In this document: positions 1 to 8,046 of the stretch, one piece after another
Layout: the number at the start of each line of letters is the position of its first letter
Numbering within the stretch: the stretch's first letter is position 1
Source of the DNA: Knoellia sinensis KCTC 19936
GTDB taxonomy: Bacteria > Actinomycetota > Actinomycetes > Actinomycetales > Dermatophilaceae
Length of the DNA stretch: 64,000 nucleotides
Reading direction: 5' to 3'
Assembly: GCF_000768705.1 (NCBI RefSeq)
Contig: NZ_AVPJ01000012.1
Coordinates: 1-64,000 of the forward strand
Position numbers and translations under genes: made by a program
The notes under the pieces: generated by a model
Told to the model about the DNA's origin: nothing
Databases searched by the model: none
What the model saw: only the letters and a program-made list of their open reading frames with translations

Positions 1-108
1 CCGACCTACACCCTCATCTGGGAAGAGCCCGCAATCTCTGCGTCGCCCTTGCGCGCACGGGTACGTTTGATGGCGGGGTGCGCCAAGGGGGCGCATCGCA
101 CCCGGTGA
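1..108 (+). CDS. possible 3' end of an upstream gene
   Basis: Frame 1 is open from the window edge to a TGA at 106-108 (35 codons) with mostly G or C in third positions, which would fit the tail of a gene starting outside the window. No domain is recognisable in so short a stretch, and it could equally be non-coding flanking sequence of the transposon. Confidence 0.3.
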   Translation, partial: PTYTLIWEEPAISASPLRARVRLMAGCAKGAHRTR

Positions 109-327
109 CGGCGTTGTGGTTGGTCCGCGACGCGTGAGAGGCGGTCTGGTGACAGGGAGTACGTAGCGCCAACGGGGCGGCGCTGGGAGCCTCAAACACC
201 CCAGACACACACAAGGCCGGGCGGGAACCCGGCGCGTGTGTGGTGTACCGCGCGATTCGTGGTCGCGCGTCGAAACCTGTCAGATCAAGCAAGGAGGCTT
301 TGCCTTGCCATTCTTGGGGACAGCCCA
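109..327. other. gene-free stretch left of the Tn7-like module
   Basis: No convincing gene is seen between the window's first codons and the transposase operon. The stretch contains one G/C-rich hairpin (216-233) and short GT-rich runs. If the candidate transposon end at 328-347 is right, this is flanking host DNA. Confidence 0.4.
216..233. terminator. short GC hairpin
   Basis: GCCGGG (216-221) and CCCGGC (228-233) form a 6-bp stem with a 6-base loop. There is no T-tract, so this is at best a weak terminator. Confidence 0.3.
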
Positions 328-347
328 CGTTGTGTCAACGCTGTGTC
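328..347. repeat. candidate left-end TnsB site
   Basis: The 20-mer beginning CGTTGTGTCA matches the reverse complement of 7357-7376 at 16 of 20 positions. It lies just upstream of tnsA, where a transposon end is expected. No matching 5-bp target duplication was found beside it. Confidence 0.35.
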
Positions 348-410
348 GAAGGTCCGGGTGCCGCTGTGACGGTCACGCGCGCGAGCGTGTCGCATCGTCG
401 CGGAACCCGA

Positions 411-1268
411 GTGGACTTCCTCGAATCTCTTCGTGGGCCGCGAGCCCCGTGGGAAGAGGTCGTTTCGGCGGCACAGGACGCCGCTCTGGCTCGCCAGGTC
501 GCGCTCACCTCGTCGGTGACCATCCGGGAGGTGGACCTGGTCTCGGGTCGTGACCGGCAGAAGACGTGCGATGTTCCAAGCGCCGCGACGTTGACACCGG
601 ATGTGCTGGCCGAGGTGCGTCGCCCGGTGTCTTACCAAGGGATGCGGAACTACATCGGCCGGATGGCGTTACCGTCGGTGGACCGGGAAGCCCACGCTGG
701 GTGGTTCGAGTCCCGCAACGAGCAGGAGAGCTACCGCGACCTGCTGCTGACGCGTCCGATCACCCAAATGACCACCCAGCCGCTGCGACTGGAGTGGCCC
801 TTCGCGTCGGGGGTGCGCACCCACGTCCCGGACGCGCTCTATGTCACGGTCGACGGTGTCGTCACCCTCCTCGACGTGACACGGCGTGCCCGCCTGGACT
901 CCGCGGAGGCGCACGCGGTGTTCGTCCTTGCCCAGGCGACGGCCACCGCCTTGGGCTGGCGTTACGAGCTGCGCGGCGAACTGTCGGCCCAGCACCAACG
1001 CAACGTCTCCTTCGTGTACGCCCACCGGCACGCGCCCCCGGAACGGGTGCCTGGATGGGTGCAGGCCGCCCGTGGCCTCCCAGAGACATGCACCGTGCAA
1101 CACGCCGCGGCCGCTCTGGGGCAGAGCCGGCCCGACCACGGCGCCTTGTGGCACCTGGTGGCCACCCGGCAGCTCTTCGTTGACCTGACCGCCCCGATCC
1201 GGATCGACAGTCGCGTCCAGCGACGCCCCCTGACCCGAAGGAGTTCCTCATGTCAGATCTCGCTGTGA
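411..1268 (+). CDS. tnsA: TnsA-like transposase endonuclease subunit
   Basis: This is the likely partner of TnsB that cleaves the 5' strand at transposon ends, giving cut-and-paste movement. The TnsA nuclease fold is suggested by a Glu in the stretch around WFESRNEQES, an Asp in HVPDALYV and a strand VVTLLDVT. In classical TnsA the last strand carries Gln/Glu-x-Lys; here it reads Asp-Val-Thr, so the catalytic Lys appears to be missing or replaced. The reading frame is open from 240. GTG codons at 366 and 411 are possible starts; 411 is chosen because it leaves room for a transposon end upstream. The 3' end overlaps tnsB by 19 bases. The family call rests on order and motifs and is moderately sure. 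Confidence 0.7.
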   Translation: MDFLESLRGPRAPWEEVVSAAQDAALARQVALTSSVTIREVDLVSGRDRQKTCDVPSAATLTPDVLAEVRRPVSYQGMRNYIGRMALPSVDREAHAGWFESRNEQESYRDLLLTRPITQMTTQPLRLEWPFASGVRTHVPDALYVTVDGVVTLLDVTRRARLDSAEAHAVFVLAQATATALGWRYELRGELSAQHQRNVSFVYAHRHAPPERVPGWVQAARGLPETCTVQHAAAALGQSRPDHGALWHLVATRQLFVDLTAPIRIDSRVQRRPLTRRSSSCQISL

Positions 1269-3475
1269 CCCCCGAGGATGAGGAGCCGGGGGACCCGCCC
1301 CGCGGACGCACCCGACTGCAGCCGGGCGAGTACCTGCAGATCGACGGACGCACAGTGCGGCTCGAGATGTTCGACCGGGACGCCTCCGGCAAGCTGACCG
1401 CCTTGCTGGACACGGGAGAGGGGTTGGAGCGGGTGTCGTGGCTGGAGCTGGTCGGCCGCCTCACCGCCACCTCAACCGAGGCGGCCGACGAAAGTCAGAA
1501 CGACGACGACCCTCCTGTTTCGCCGGTCCTGGCCGACCTGCCACCCTCGGTCCGAGCCCAGGTCGAGGAGCGATACCAAGACCTCCTGCAGGTCGACACG
1601 GGCAGCCGCCGCGGCGACCCCGACGGCGACCGCCGCCAGGGCCGTCTGTCGCCGGACTACGACCCGGACACCACAACCAAAGCCCAGCGCCTGGAACGCA
1701 AGTCCCGTGAGTTGGCCGCACGCGAGGTGGCGCACGGTTCGGTCCCCACCCTGCGCCGGCAGCTGCGGCACATCCGACGTGGCGGCATCGACGCCCTGAT
1801 CCACGGCAACCGCAAACTGCACACCCGCCGCCTCGAAGGAGTGTCCGATCATGCCCTGACCGTCATCACCGAGGCCCTTCGGAAAGAACCGGACCGGGCC
1901 AGGATCAGCGACCGCGCCCTGCGGGACAAGGTCCTGGCCGCGCTGCTGCGCGAAAAGGTGCCGGATCGCATTTCGCAGTACAAGCTCGGCGTCGTCATCG
2001 GGGAGCTGTCCAGAGACCTCGACCTGCACCTGGACGCCAAGGGCCGTCAACGGGTGGCGATCAAACCCGACACCGTCTACGGCCGCCGGCAGGTGTCGCG
2101 ACCCGGGGAGATCGTCCAGATCGACGCCACCGACACCACGATCCACGTGTGGGATCCCCGGCTGGGTTGGGCCAAGGCGACCATCCTGTCCGCGATCGAC
2201 GTGTTCACCCGCTGCGTCGTGGCCCTGCGGGTGGTCCTGGGCAAGGCGACCAGCCGCGACGTGTCCATGCTGATCTGCGACATGGGGCGACCCATGGTGA
2301 CCCGCGCCGGATGGCCCTACGAGCTGGAGAACTTCCACGGCATGCCCCGCCTGGTCTCCATCGTCAACGAGGTCGACACCGACCCCGAGCCGGGCGCCGT
2401 GGTGGACCTGATCGGGCGCAAACCCGCCATCGTCCCCAGCACCATCGTTCTCGACCACGGCAAGGAGATGGACTCGCTTCACCTGATGTCGGTGTGCGCC
2501 CGCGCCGGCGTTGACGTCGTGTTCTGCCCGCCGAAAGCCGCGCACGCCAAAGGCACCATCGAGGCGCTGCACAACACCTACCGGGAGATCGAGTCCATCC
2601 TGGGAGGGTTCAAGGGCGAGCACCCGGGCAACCACCCGGCCGACGCTGAGAGCCGCGCCTGCCTGACCGCTCAGGATCTGCGCGACGCCCTGTGGGAGTA
2701 CATCCTCAACATCTACAACTGGGAACCCCACGACGGGCTCGCCGAGCTCCACCAGTCCCAGGTGCCGTTGTGCCCGGCCGGGATCTTCACGGCCTACATT
2801 GCCGGTGGCGGATGGATCGAGATGCCCAGCGACCCGTGGGATCACATCCGGGCGATGAAGGACCAGCAGTGCATCGTCCACCCTTACGGCGTCAACGTCG
2901 ACGGTCGCCAATACAACAGCGCCGAACTGCGCTCCCTGCGCGCGCTCCTGGCGCGAGGCGTCGGAGCCCCCGCCCGACCATTGACGGTGTACTGGGATCG
3001 GTGGGACACCGACCGGGTGTACGCCCGCCACCCCGTCACCGGGGACTACCTGTGCATCCCCAGAGCTGGCGCGGCCATCCCCACCCGCATGCCCGCCACG
3101 GAACTGTTCGACCGGGCCGTTCGGGCCCAGATCGTCACCTCCACCGGACGCCCTCTGACCGGACCGCAGGTCTCCCAGTTGCGTGCCGAGTTCATCAACC
3201 GCCACTCCGAGGACGCCTTCGCCTCCCGCAACGAGGCCCGGCTTGCCGCCCTGGAGGCGTCCAGGTCACGCGACTACGCCCACGACCTCGCCGACGCCAG
3301 CCCCGAGTTCCGCAAGCTTGCCTTCGGTGACGACGACGTCGTCACCGGCCAACTCGTCGACACGACCGCCGACAGCGACGAGATCCTTGACGCCGACCTC
3401 GCCGATGACGAGGACGACCCGGACGAGACCCTCGACTTCACCGGGCTCGCCGACGACCTGTGGGATCAGGCGTGA
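1250..3475 (+). CDS. tnsB: TnsB-like DDE transposase (Mu/rve type)
   Basis: The 741-residue protein catalyses strand transfer. An N-terminal DNA-binding region precedes an RNase H-like integrase core whose triad can be placed at D292 (in VQIDATD), D402 (in VLDHGKE) and E438 (in KGTIEAL). The D402-E438 spacing of 35 residues is typical of rve transposases. A Mu C-terminal beta-barrel-like region follows, and the last 40 residues are strongly acidic; in Tn7-like systems the TnsB tail contacts TnsC. The ATG at 1250 has an AAGGAG ribosome site six bases upstream. The stop overlaps the tnsC start. Confidence 0.92.
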   Translation: MSDLAVTPEDEEPGDPPRGRTRLQPGEYLQIDGRTVRLEMFDRDASGKLTALLDTGEGLERVSWLELVGRLTATSTEAADESQNDDDPPVSPVLADLPPSVRAQVEERYQDLLQVDTGSRRGDPDGDRRQGRLSPDYDPDTTTKAQRLERKSRELAAREVAHGSVPTLRRQLRHIRRGGIDALIHGNRKLHTRRLEGVSDHALTVITEALRKEPDRARISDRALRDKVLAALLREKVPDRISQYKLGVVIGELSRDLDLHLDAKGRQRVAIKPDTVYGRRQVSRPGEIVQIDATDTTIHVWDPRLGWAKATILSAIDVFTRCVVALRVVLGKATSRDVSMLICDMGRPMVTRAGWPYELENFHGMPRLVSIVNEVDTDPEPGAVVDLIGRKPAIVPSTIVLDHGKEMDSLHLMSVCARAGVDVVFCPPKAAHAKGTIEALHNTYREIESILGGFKGEHPGNHPADAESRACLTAQDLRDALWEYILNIYNWEPHDGLAELHQSQVPLCPAGIFTAYIAGGGWIEMPSDPWDHIRAMKDQQCIVHPYGVNVDGRQYNSAELRSLRALLARGVGAPARPLTVYWDRWDTDRVYARHPVTGDYLCIPRAGAAIPTRMPATELFDRAVRAQIVTSTGRPLTGPQVSQLRAEFINRHSEDAFASRNEARLAALEASRSRDYAHDLADASPEFRKLAFGDDDVVTGQLVDTTADSDEILDADLADDEDDPDETLDFTGLADDLWDQA

Positions 3476-4464
3476 ACGCGACCTTCCACCCGCAGAACCC
3501 CGACGACTGGGGTGCGTATCTCGACCGGGCCACCCCTGCTCGACCGAGCGTCACCGGCGCCACCCTCGACGCCGACACCCTGGACGCTTTCGTGGCCTAC
3601 AACCTCAGTTTGGGGCCCATCCCCACCGACGACGTCAGAGCCATCCGCGACGCCATCGAGCGCGCCCAACTCCGCAACCGGCACGCACCCCTGCACGGAC
3701 AGCACGTGGTGGTCGTCGACGGACCGCCCATGGCCGGCAAGACGTATGCCGTCCTGGGCTGCGCCCTCGAACAGACCCGCGCTGCCCGGCAGCAGCCACC
3801 GCCGGACCCATCCTGCTTGCACCCCACCGCATGGGCTTACACCGAAGTCACCCAGCACCACGGCGCCGCCTCCATCACCGAGGCCCTGGGCGACGCCATC
3901 GGCATCGTCAAAGACAGCCGGGACCGCACCCCGCAGTTCTTGTCCAAGATCCGCGATCTGGCACCCCAGGTGGGGATGGTCGGCTACATCGTCGATGACA
4001 GCCACGGAATCCTTGGCGCCCGCAGCCGAGACTCGACCAGCCTGGCGACAACGCTCAAAGGGTTGATCACCGGCATCCCGGCCACCGCTGTCATCGTCGG
4101 CGCCAACCTGCGCGAGCAGGGAATCTTCTCCGGCAGCGCCGGTGAACAGGTCCGGCTCCGCAGCGCCGGAACCTGGGTCACCTGCGCGCAATGGCCACCA
4201 CCGGACGGCAAGCGCGTCACCGGGTGGGAACGGCTGGCCGCCACCATGAGTGAACGGCTCGCGTTTCCCGGCGGACCGAAGCAGTGCCGACTCAACCAGA
4301 AGGGGGTCATCGCTTCGCTAGCTGAGGGCTCCGCAGGACGTCCTGGCATCGCGATCAACTGGGTCAAGGAGGCCGCCATCCACGCCATCACCCACGAGAG
4401 CACGCTGGACGGGGCAGCCCTGGCCGCGACCCGCCCCGCCCTCGACGACGCAGCCCCGGCCTGA
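3472..4464 (+). CDS. tnsC: TnsC-like AAA ATPase
   Basis: This is the predicted regulator that links target choice by TniQ to TnsB activity. It has a Walker A motif GPPMAGKT (about residues 84-91) and a Walker B-like YIVDDSHG (about residues 172-179). At 330 residues it is shorter than E. coli TnsC and close to TniB-type proteins. The start is taken as the GTG overlapping the tnsB stop (GTGA); an in-frame GTG at 3460 is an alternative. It belongs to the tnsA-tniQ operon. Confidence 0.88.
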   Translation: MNATFHPQNPDDWGAYLDRATPARPSVTGATLDADTLDAFVAYNLSLGPIPTDDVRAIRDAIERAQLRNRHAPLHGQHVVVVDGPPMAGKTYAVLGCALEQTRAARQQPPPDPSCLHPTAWAYTEVTQHHGAASITEALGDAIGIVKDSRDRTPQFLSKIRDLAPQVGMVGYIVDDSHGILGARSRDSTSLATTLKGLITGIPATAVIVGANLREQGIFSGSAGEQVRLRSAGTWVTCAQWPPPDGKRVTGWERLAATMSERLAFPGGPKQCRLNQKGVIASLAEGSAGRPGIAINWVKEAAIHAITHESTLDGAALAATRPALDDAAPA

Positions 4465-4474
4465 AGGACCGCGC

Positions 4475-5983
4475 ATGCCCGCCGTTGCCCTGCGGACCGC
4501 GACCCACGACGACGAAACGTGGCAGTCCTACCTGTCCCGCAGCGCCGCCGCCCACCTGTGCACCCTGCAGTCCTTGGCTCGTCACATCGGCCTGCTCCAC
4601 AACGGCCGGTGGCCCGGATACCACGGCGTGGTCCTGGCTCCTGATCATGCGACCCGCGTTGCGCACCATCTGGGCATCAGCCCCGACGACGTCCACGCGA
4701 TGCACCTGTCCCGCTTCGACCAGCGAGCCTTCGACCTGACCGGCCTGTTCGACCACGACGGACGGCGTCGAATCGACGGCACTCGCCGGGTGGCCAACCA
4801 GGGCTGGGTCTTCTTGGCCGGGAGCCGTTACTGCCCCACCTGCTTGGCTGAGGACGGGATTTGGCGGCTGTCCTGGCGCCTTCCCTGGGTCCTCACCTGC
4901 CGCGCGCACGCCACTTGGCTGCGCCACACCTGCCCGGGGTGCGGCGGCACCCCTGGCCTGTACACACACCTGCACGCCAGCGCCCCCTCCCGGGCCATGA
5001 GCCGCCCCGACGGCAAGCGATGCGACCTCCCGTCCCTGAACCGCGCGCCGGGCACCTGCGGTGCCGACCTCACCGCCCAAGATCCGCTTCCCGCTCCGTG
5101 GGAGACGATCCGGGCCAGCGCCATGTTCGAGCAGGTCATCGCGGGCGGCCACGCAGCGGTCCACGGCATCGACTACCCCTCACTTGAGACGCTGCGGGCG
5201 TGGCAGTCCGCCATCGGGATCGCCGTCGCCCTGGGCCGCACACCCACCATTGACTGGGGGCGCACCCACCGGCGGGCAACCCCGCCACGGGACCCGGCGG
5301 TCATGGCAGACCTCGTGATGACGGTCCAGCCCCTGCTCGACGCGGCCACCCCCGACGAGGCCGCGGACATCCTGCAACGGTGGTGCCGCGACGCCGGCAT
5401 CCGCAGCCCTCACGCCGACACCTTCGGCCGTGTCACCGCCCCCTCCACGGCCTTGACGCCGGCGATCGCCACGGCGTTGCAGCGCACCGGCCGAGTCCAC
5501 ATCCTGCTCACCCGGGAACGGCTGATCGCCCAACAGCAGCTGCCAGTCCAGGACTGGACCCTCGACGACGTCCCCCAACTGGTCTGGCCGTGCGCGCTCC
5601 CGCCGCAGCGCCGATCCAGCCGCAAGCCAGATGTCCTGATCCTGCGAGCCGTGACCTCACTGGTCCTCACCCGCATCCACGACGGCCACCCATGGGCCGA
5701 AGCCGGCGCCCGGCTCGGCATCCCGCCGGCCAAGGCGAGGCAGTGGACCCGGTACTGCTTCTCCAGCGCGTTCCCGGGCCTGCGAGGCGACCTGCTTGCC
5801 GCCGCGCGCACGTTGAGCCCCCAGCTGGCGGACCAGCCGGAACGTGCCGCCTGGGCACACCACCCCGTGCTGCCCGACGCGTACGGGCTGCTGTCCTTGC
5901 GTGGAGCCCAGGACGCGACGTGTCGTCGTGTCGACCCGACCAGCCCTTGGTGCCCCTGTAGCGTGCCGGCGAGGACACCATGA
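4475..5983 (+). CDS. tniQ: TniQ/TnsD family target-selection protein 1
   Basis: This 502-residue protein carries the TniQ zinc-finger block. CPTC near residue 120 is followed by the conserved RLSWRLPWVLTC, a CxxH pair and a second CPGC pair. Such proteins recruit TnsC to a specific target, either by binding DNA directly (TnsD) or through a partner. The long C-terminal half could be the DNA-reading part. The start ATG is preceded by AAGGA. The stop overlaps the next gene's start by four bases (ATGA), implying coupled translation. Confidence 0.88.
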   Translation: MPAVALRTATHDDETWQSYLSRSAAAHLCTLQSLARHIGLLHNGRWPGYHGVVLAPDHATRVAHHLGISPDDVHAMHLSRFDQRAFDLTGLFDHDGRRRIDGTRRVANQGWVFLAGSRYCPTCLAEDGIWRLSWRLPWVLTCRAHATWLRHTCPGCGGTPGLYTHLHASAPSRAMSRPDGKRCDLPSLNRAPGTCGADLTAQDPLPAPWETIRASAMFEQVIAGGHAAVHGIDYPSLETLRAWQSAIGIAVALGRTPTIDWGRTHRRATPPRDPAVMADLVMTVQPLLDAATPDEAADILQRWCRDAGIRSPHADTFGRVTAPSTALTPAIATALQRTGRVHILLTRERLIAQQQLPVQDWTLDDVPQLVWPCALPPQRRSSRKPDVLILRAVTSLVLTRIHDGHPWAEAGARLGIPPAKARQWTRYCFSSAFPGLRGDLLAAARTLSPQLADQPERAAWAHHPVLPDAYGLLSLRGAQDATCRRVDPTSPWCPCSVPARTP

Positions 5984-7296
5984 CAACAGACGACGTCCAC
6001 GACGCACCACGACCGCTTCCGTTGCGGTTGGAGCCGCAACCGCGCGAAACCCTGCCCGGATACCTCAAACGTGTCGCCGTCACCTTCTCGGCCAGCCCGG
6101 CCGCCGTGGTCGCCCCCATCAGTGCACGATGGGCCACCCGGATCCGTGCCGGCAGATGCGCCCGCAGCAGCGGCATCGCCATGACGGACCGTACTGTGGC
6201 ATCCACCGCGAGGCGACTCAACCTCACCCCCGACGAGGTCCGCGCCATGCTGGCCTCGACCGATGAGGACATCACCATCGGCTTCGACCGTGTCCCTGCC
6301 GCAACGTTCGACCCCGCCACCGGCACCGCGACCTTGGCCGATCAGGCAACCCTCGGGTGGTTGGTCGATGCCCGTTTCGACAGATTCTGCCGTGCCTGCG
6401 ACCGGCAGACCCCCGACATCACCCGGCTGGAATGGCGCTACCCCTGGTACACGATCTGCCCGATCCACCTCTGCCTGTTGCGTCCCCACAACCCCGACGA
6501 GAACGCCGACACGGACTTCGATGAGTTGCTCGAGGTCCAAGAGCAGTTCATGGCCATCATCAAGGGTCAGGACAGCTTCGCCCGGCTCAGCCGGCGCGAC
6601 GGGTTCATCGAGCTCAACGCCGCCGTCGAGGTCCTCTCCCGTGTCCGCGGTGGCCTTCGTCTCAAGATGACTGGACTGGTCGAGCCGTGGTTCATTGCGC
6701 GGATCCTGCCTGATGCGTTCACCGCCATCGAGACGCCCATGGACACCTGGCCTGACACCGTTCTCGACCTCGCCGGCGCCAAGCACCCGGGCGGAGCGCT
6801 CTCCTGGGCTCTGGAAAGGCACGGCGCCACTTCGCCGTTTGGATTGCGCGCCGATCTCCTGCGTTACGCCGGGCAGCACGGCCAGTACTTGGGGCTCTGG
6901 GCCAAAGACATTCGTATCCCCGCCGAGCACCTCCTGTTGGCGACTTCTGAGGCGAAAGTGCGGGCACGCACTACCTTCCCGCCGCTCCTGCCGCGCGAGC
7001 TCGTCGTGCCCGAATTGAGCGACTTCACACCCTGGCTATCCATCCCGCAGGCGCAACGGGCCGCGGGCCTGGCGGCCCTCATGATCGTCACCGGAGACGA
7101 CATGAGAACGGCGGGCGAGCACCAAGGGAACCAGGGCCGTCATCAGATGGCCCTGCGTCGTACCTGGTGGAACCTCGAGAGCCGGGGGCTCCTGGCGGAC
7201 TACTTCGGGGCCGTCGCCGCGACAGCCCAACGACTCCTGGCGAGCACCGACGTGCCCGCCGAGGCCTCGCGCACCAGCGGGCAGCGTGTCTCGTGA
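5980..7296 (+). CDS. tniQ: TniQ/TnsD family target-selection protein 2
   Basis: This second, clearly different TniQ protein has 438 residues. It keeps the hallmark FCRACDRQ (CxxC), then RLEWRYPWYTICPIH (CxxH), but lacks the last CxxC pair of its neighbour. Two TniQ-type proteins in one element suggest two target-site pathways or a heteromeric targeting complex, as seen in Tn7 and some CRISPR-associated relatives; that role is inferred. It ends the transposition operon. Confidence 0.85.
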   Translation: MTTDDVHDAPRPLPLRLEPQPRETLPGYLKRVAVTFSASPAAVVAPISARWATRIRAGRCARSSGIAMTDRTVASTARRLNLTPDEVRAMLASTDEDITIGFDRVPAATFDPATGTATLADQATLGWLVDARFDRFCRACDRQTPDITRLEWRYPWYTICPIHLCLLRPHNPDENADTDFDELLEVQEQFMAIIKGQDSFARLSRRDGFIELNAAVEVLSRVRGGLRLKMTGLVEPWFIARILPDAFTAIETPMDTWPDTVLDLAGAKHPGGALSWALERHGATSPFGLRADLLRYAGQHGQYLGLWAKDIRIPAEHLLLATSEAKVRARTTFPPLLPRELVVPELSDFTPWLSIPQAQRAAGLAALMIVTGDDMRTAGEHQGNQGRHQMALRRTWWNLESRGLLADYFGAVAATAQRLLASTDVPAEASRTSGQRVS

Positions 7297-7356
7297 TCTG
7301 ACGATCGGGCCTGTCGTGCTCGGCCGGTCGCGCGGTTCGCGGGGAGCGCTGCCATT

Positions 7357-7376
7357 GCCACGGCGCTGAGACAACG
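7357..7376. repeat. candidate right-end TnsB site
   Basis: Read on the minus strand this 20-mer starts CGTTGTCTCA and matches 328-347 at 16 of 20 bases. It lies 60 bases after tniQ2. It could be the element's right end or an internal TnsB site. Confidence 0.35.
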
Positions 7377-7412
7377 CGCCACCTACTCGTAACCGGCAGG
7401 GGCGAGCGCAGG

Positions 7413-7480
7413 ACTACTCGGACGACAAGTCGGTCATCACCTGGGCACTACTCGGACGACAAGTCGGTCATCACCTGGGC
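7413..7480. repeat. perfect 34-bp tandem duplication
   Basis: Two identical 34-base units (7413-7446 and 7447-7480) lie head to tail. The right unit is the last ten codons plus stop of the minus-strand gene ending at 7448; the left unit is a spare copy just beyond its stop. The duplication sits 36 bases past the candidate transposon end. Confidence 0.95.
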
Positions 7481-7870
7481 GGCTGCCTCGACCAAGGCCT
7501 CCAGCGGCGGCAGCGACCTTTCGGGCCCGCCCGCGAGGGCCTCTGCCGTGCCCCGGGCCCGGTCCAGGGCCCTCTGCAAGTCTTGGAGGTGGGCGTGGCG
7601 GATGTGCTCCTGCGGGGCGGAGTCATCGCCGCGCTCGAGATACAACACCGTGCGCCGCAAGTCAGCCACCACGCCCTCGAAGTGAGCCAACCGGGCCCGG
7701 GCCTGACGCAGTTCCCGGTAGGCCTCCGTGCGGCATACCGGGGTGCAGTACAACGCGGGCCGGCCCGGTTGTGCGGGGCGCGTGAACTCCGTGTGGCACC
7801 GCAGGCAGAACGCGCTGAGGTCCTCCGGAGTCAGGGAAGGCACCGGGACAAGTCTCGCCGACCTTGGCAT
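7448..7870 (-). CDS. small zinc-finger protein of unknown function
   Basis: The 140-residue protein has an N-terminal CxxC (FCLRCH) and a YCTPVCR (CxxxC) separated by a basic/proline stretch, a plausible four-Cys zinc ribbon. It continues into a long Arg/Leu/Glu-rich helical region that may be a coiled coil. The ATG at 7870 is supported by GGAGGT six bases upstream; the frame is open further but lacks such a site. The last ten codons are duplicated downstream. I do not recognise a named family; DNA or RNA binding is only suggested by the fold. Confidence 0.7.
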   Translation of the reverse strand: MPRSARLVPVPSLTPEDLSAFCLRCHTEFTRPAQPGRPALYCTPVCRTEAYRELRQARARLAHFEGVVADLRRTVLYLERGDDSAPQEHIRHAHLQDLQRALDRARGTAEALAGGPERSLPPLEALVEAAAQVMTDLSSE

Positions 7871-8046
7871 GCCCTCACCTCCAACCACCATCAATCCGCG
7901 CAATATCTTCCCTTCGACTGTACTGGTCAAAGCCCATAAGGCGATCGGAACCCGGCCAGCGACGCGCCGACAGGGCGCGCATCATTTCGACACTAATTCT
8001 CGATGCCACACTCGAAAGCCCAGTGGCAGCAGAGTTGGAGCAGACC

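Larger units (their letters stand above)
328..7376. mobile_element. Tn7-like transposition module (tnsA-tnsB-tnsC-tniQ-tniQ)
   Basis: Five genes run in one direction with overlaps or very short gaps. They encode a TnsA-like endonuclease, a DDE transposase, an AAA regulator and two TniQ target-selection proteins. The span given runs between a 20-bp imperfect inverted repeat (328-347 and 7357-7376), which I propose as TnsB-binding end sequences. The true right end could lie further right, because Tn7-like elements usually carry cargo beyond tniQ and accessory genes do follow here. No CRISPR array or Cas gene is visible, so targeting is expected to be by TniQ/TnsD-type proteins. Confidence 0.75.

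Noticed and set aside
700-720. tRNA T-arm-like GGTTCGAGTCCC
   Set aside because: It lies in the conserved part of tnsA (WFESRN) and no cloverleaf can be formed around it.
1472-3205. 577-codon open frame antisense to tnsB
   Set aside because: It mirrors a gene with a full DDE triad and has no domain of its own; long antisense frames are expected at this GC content.
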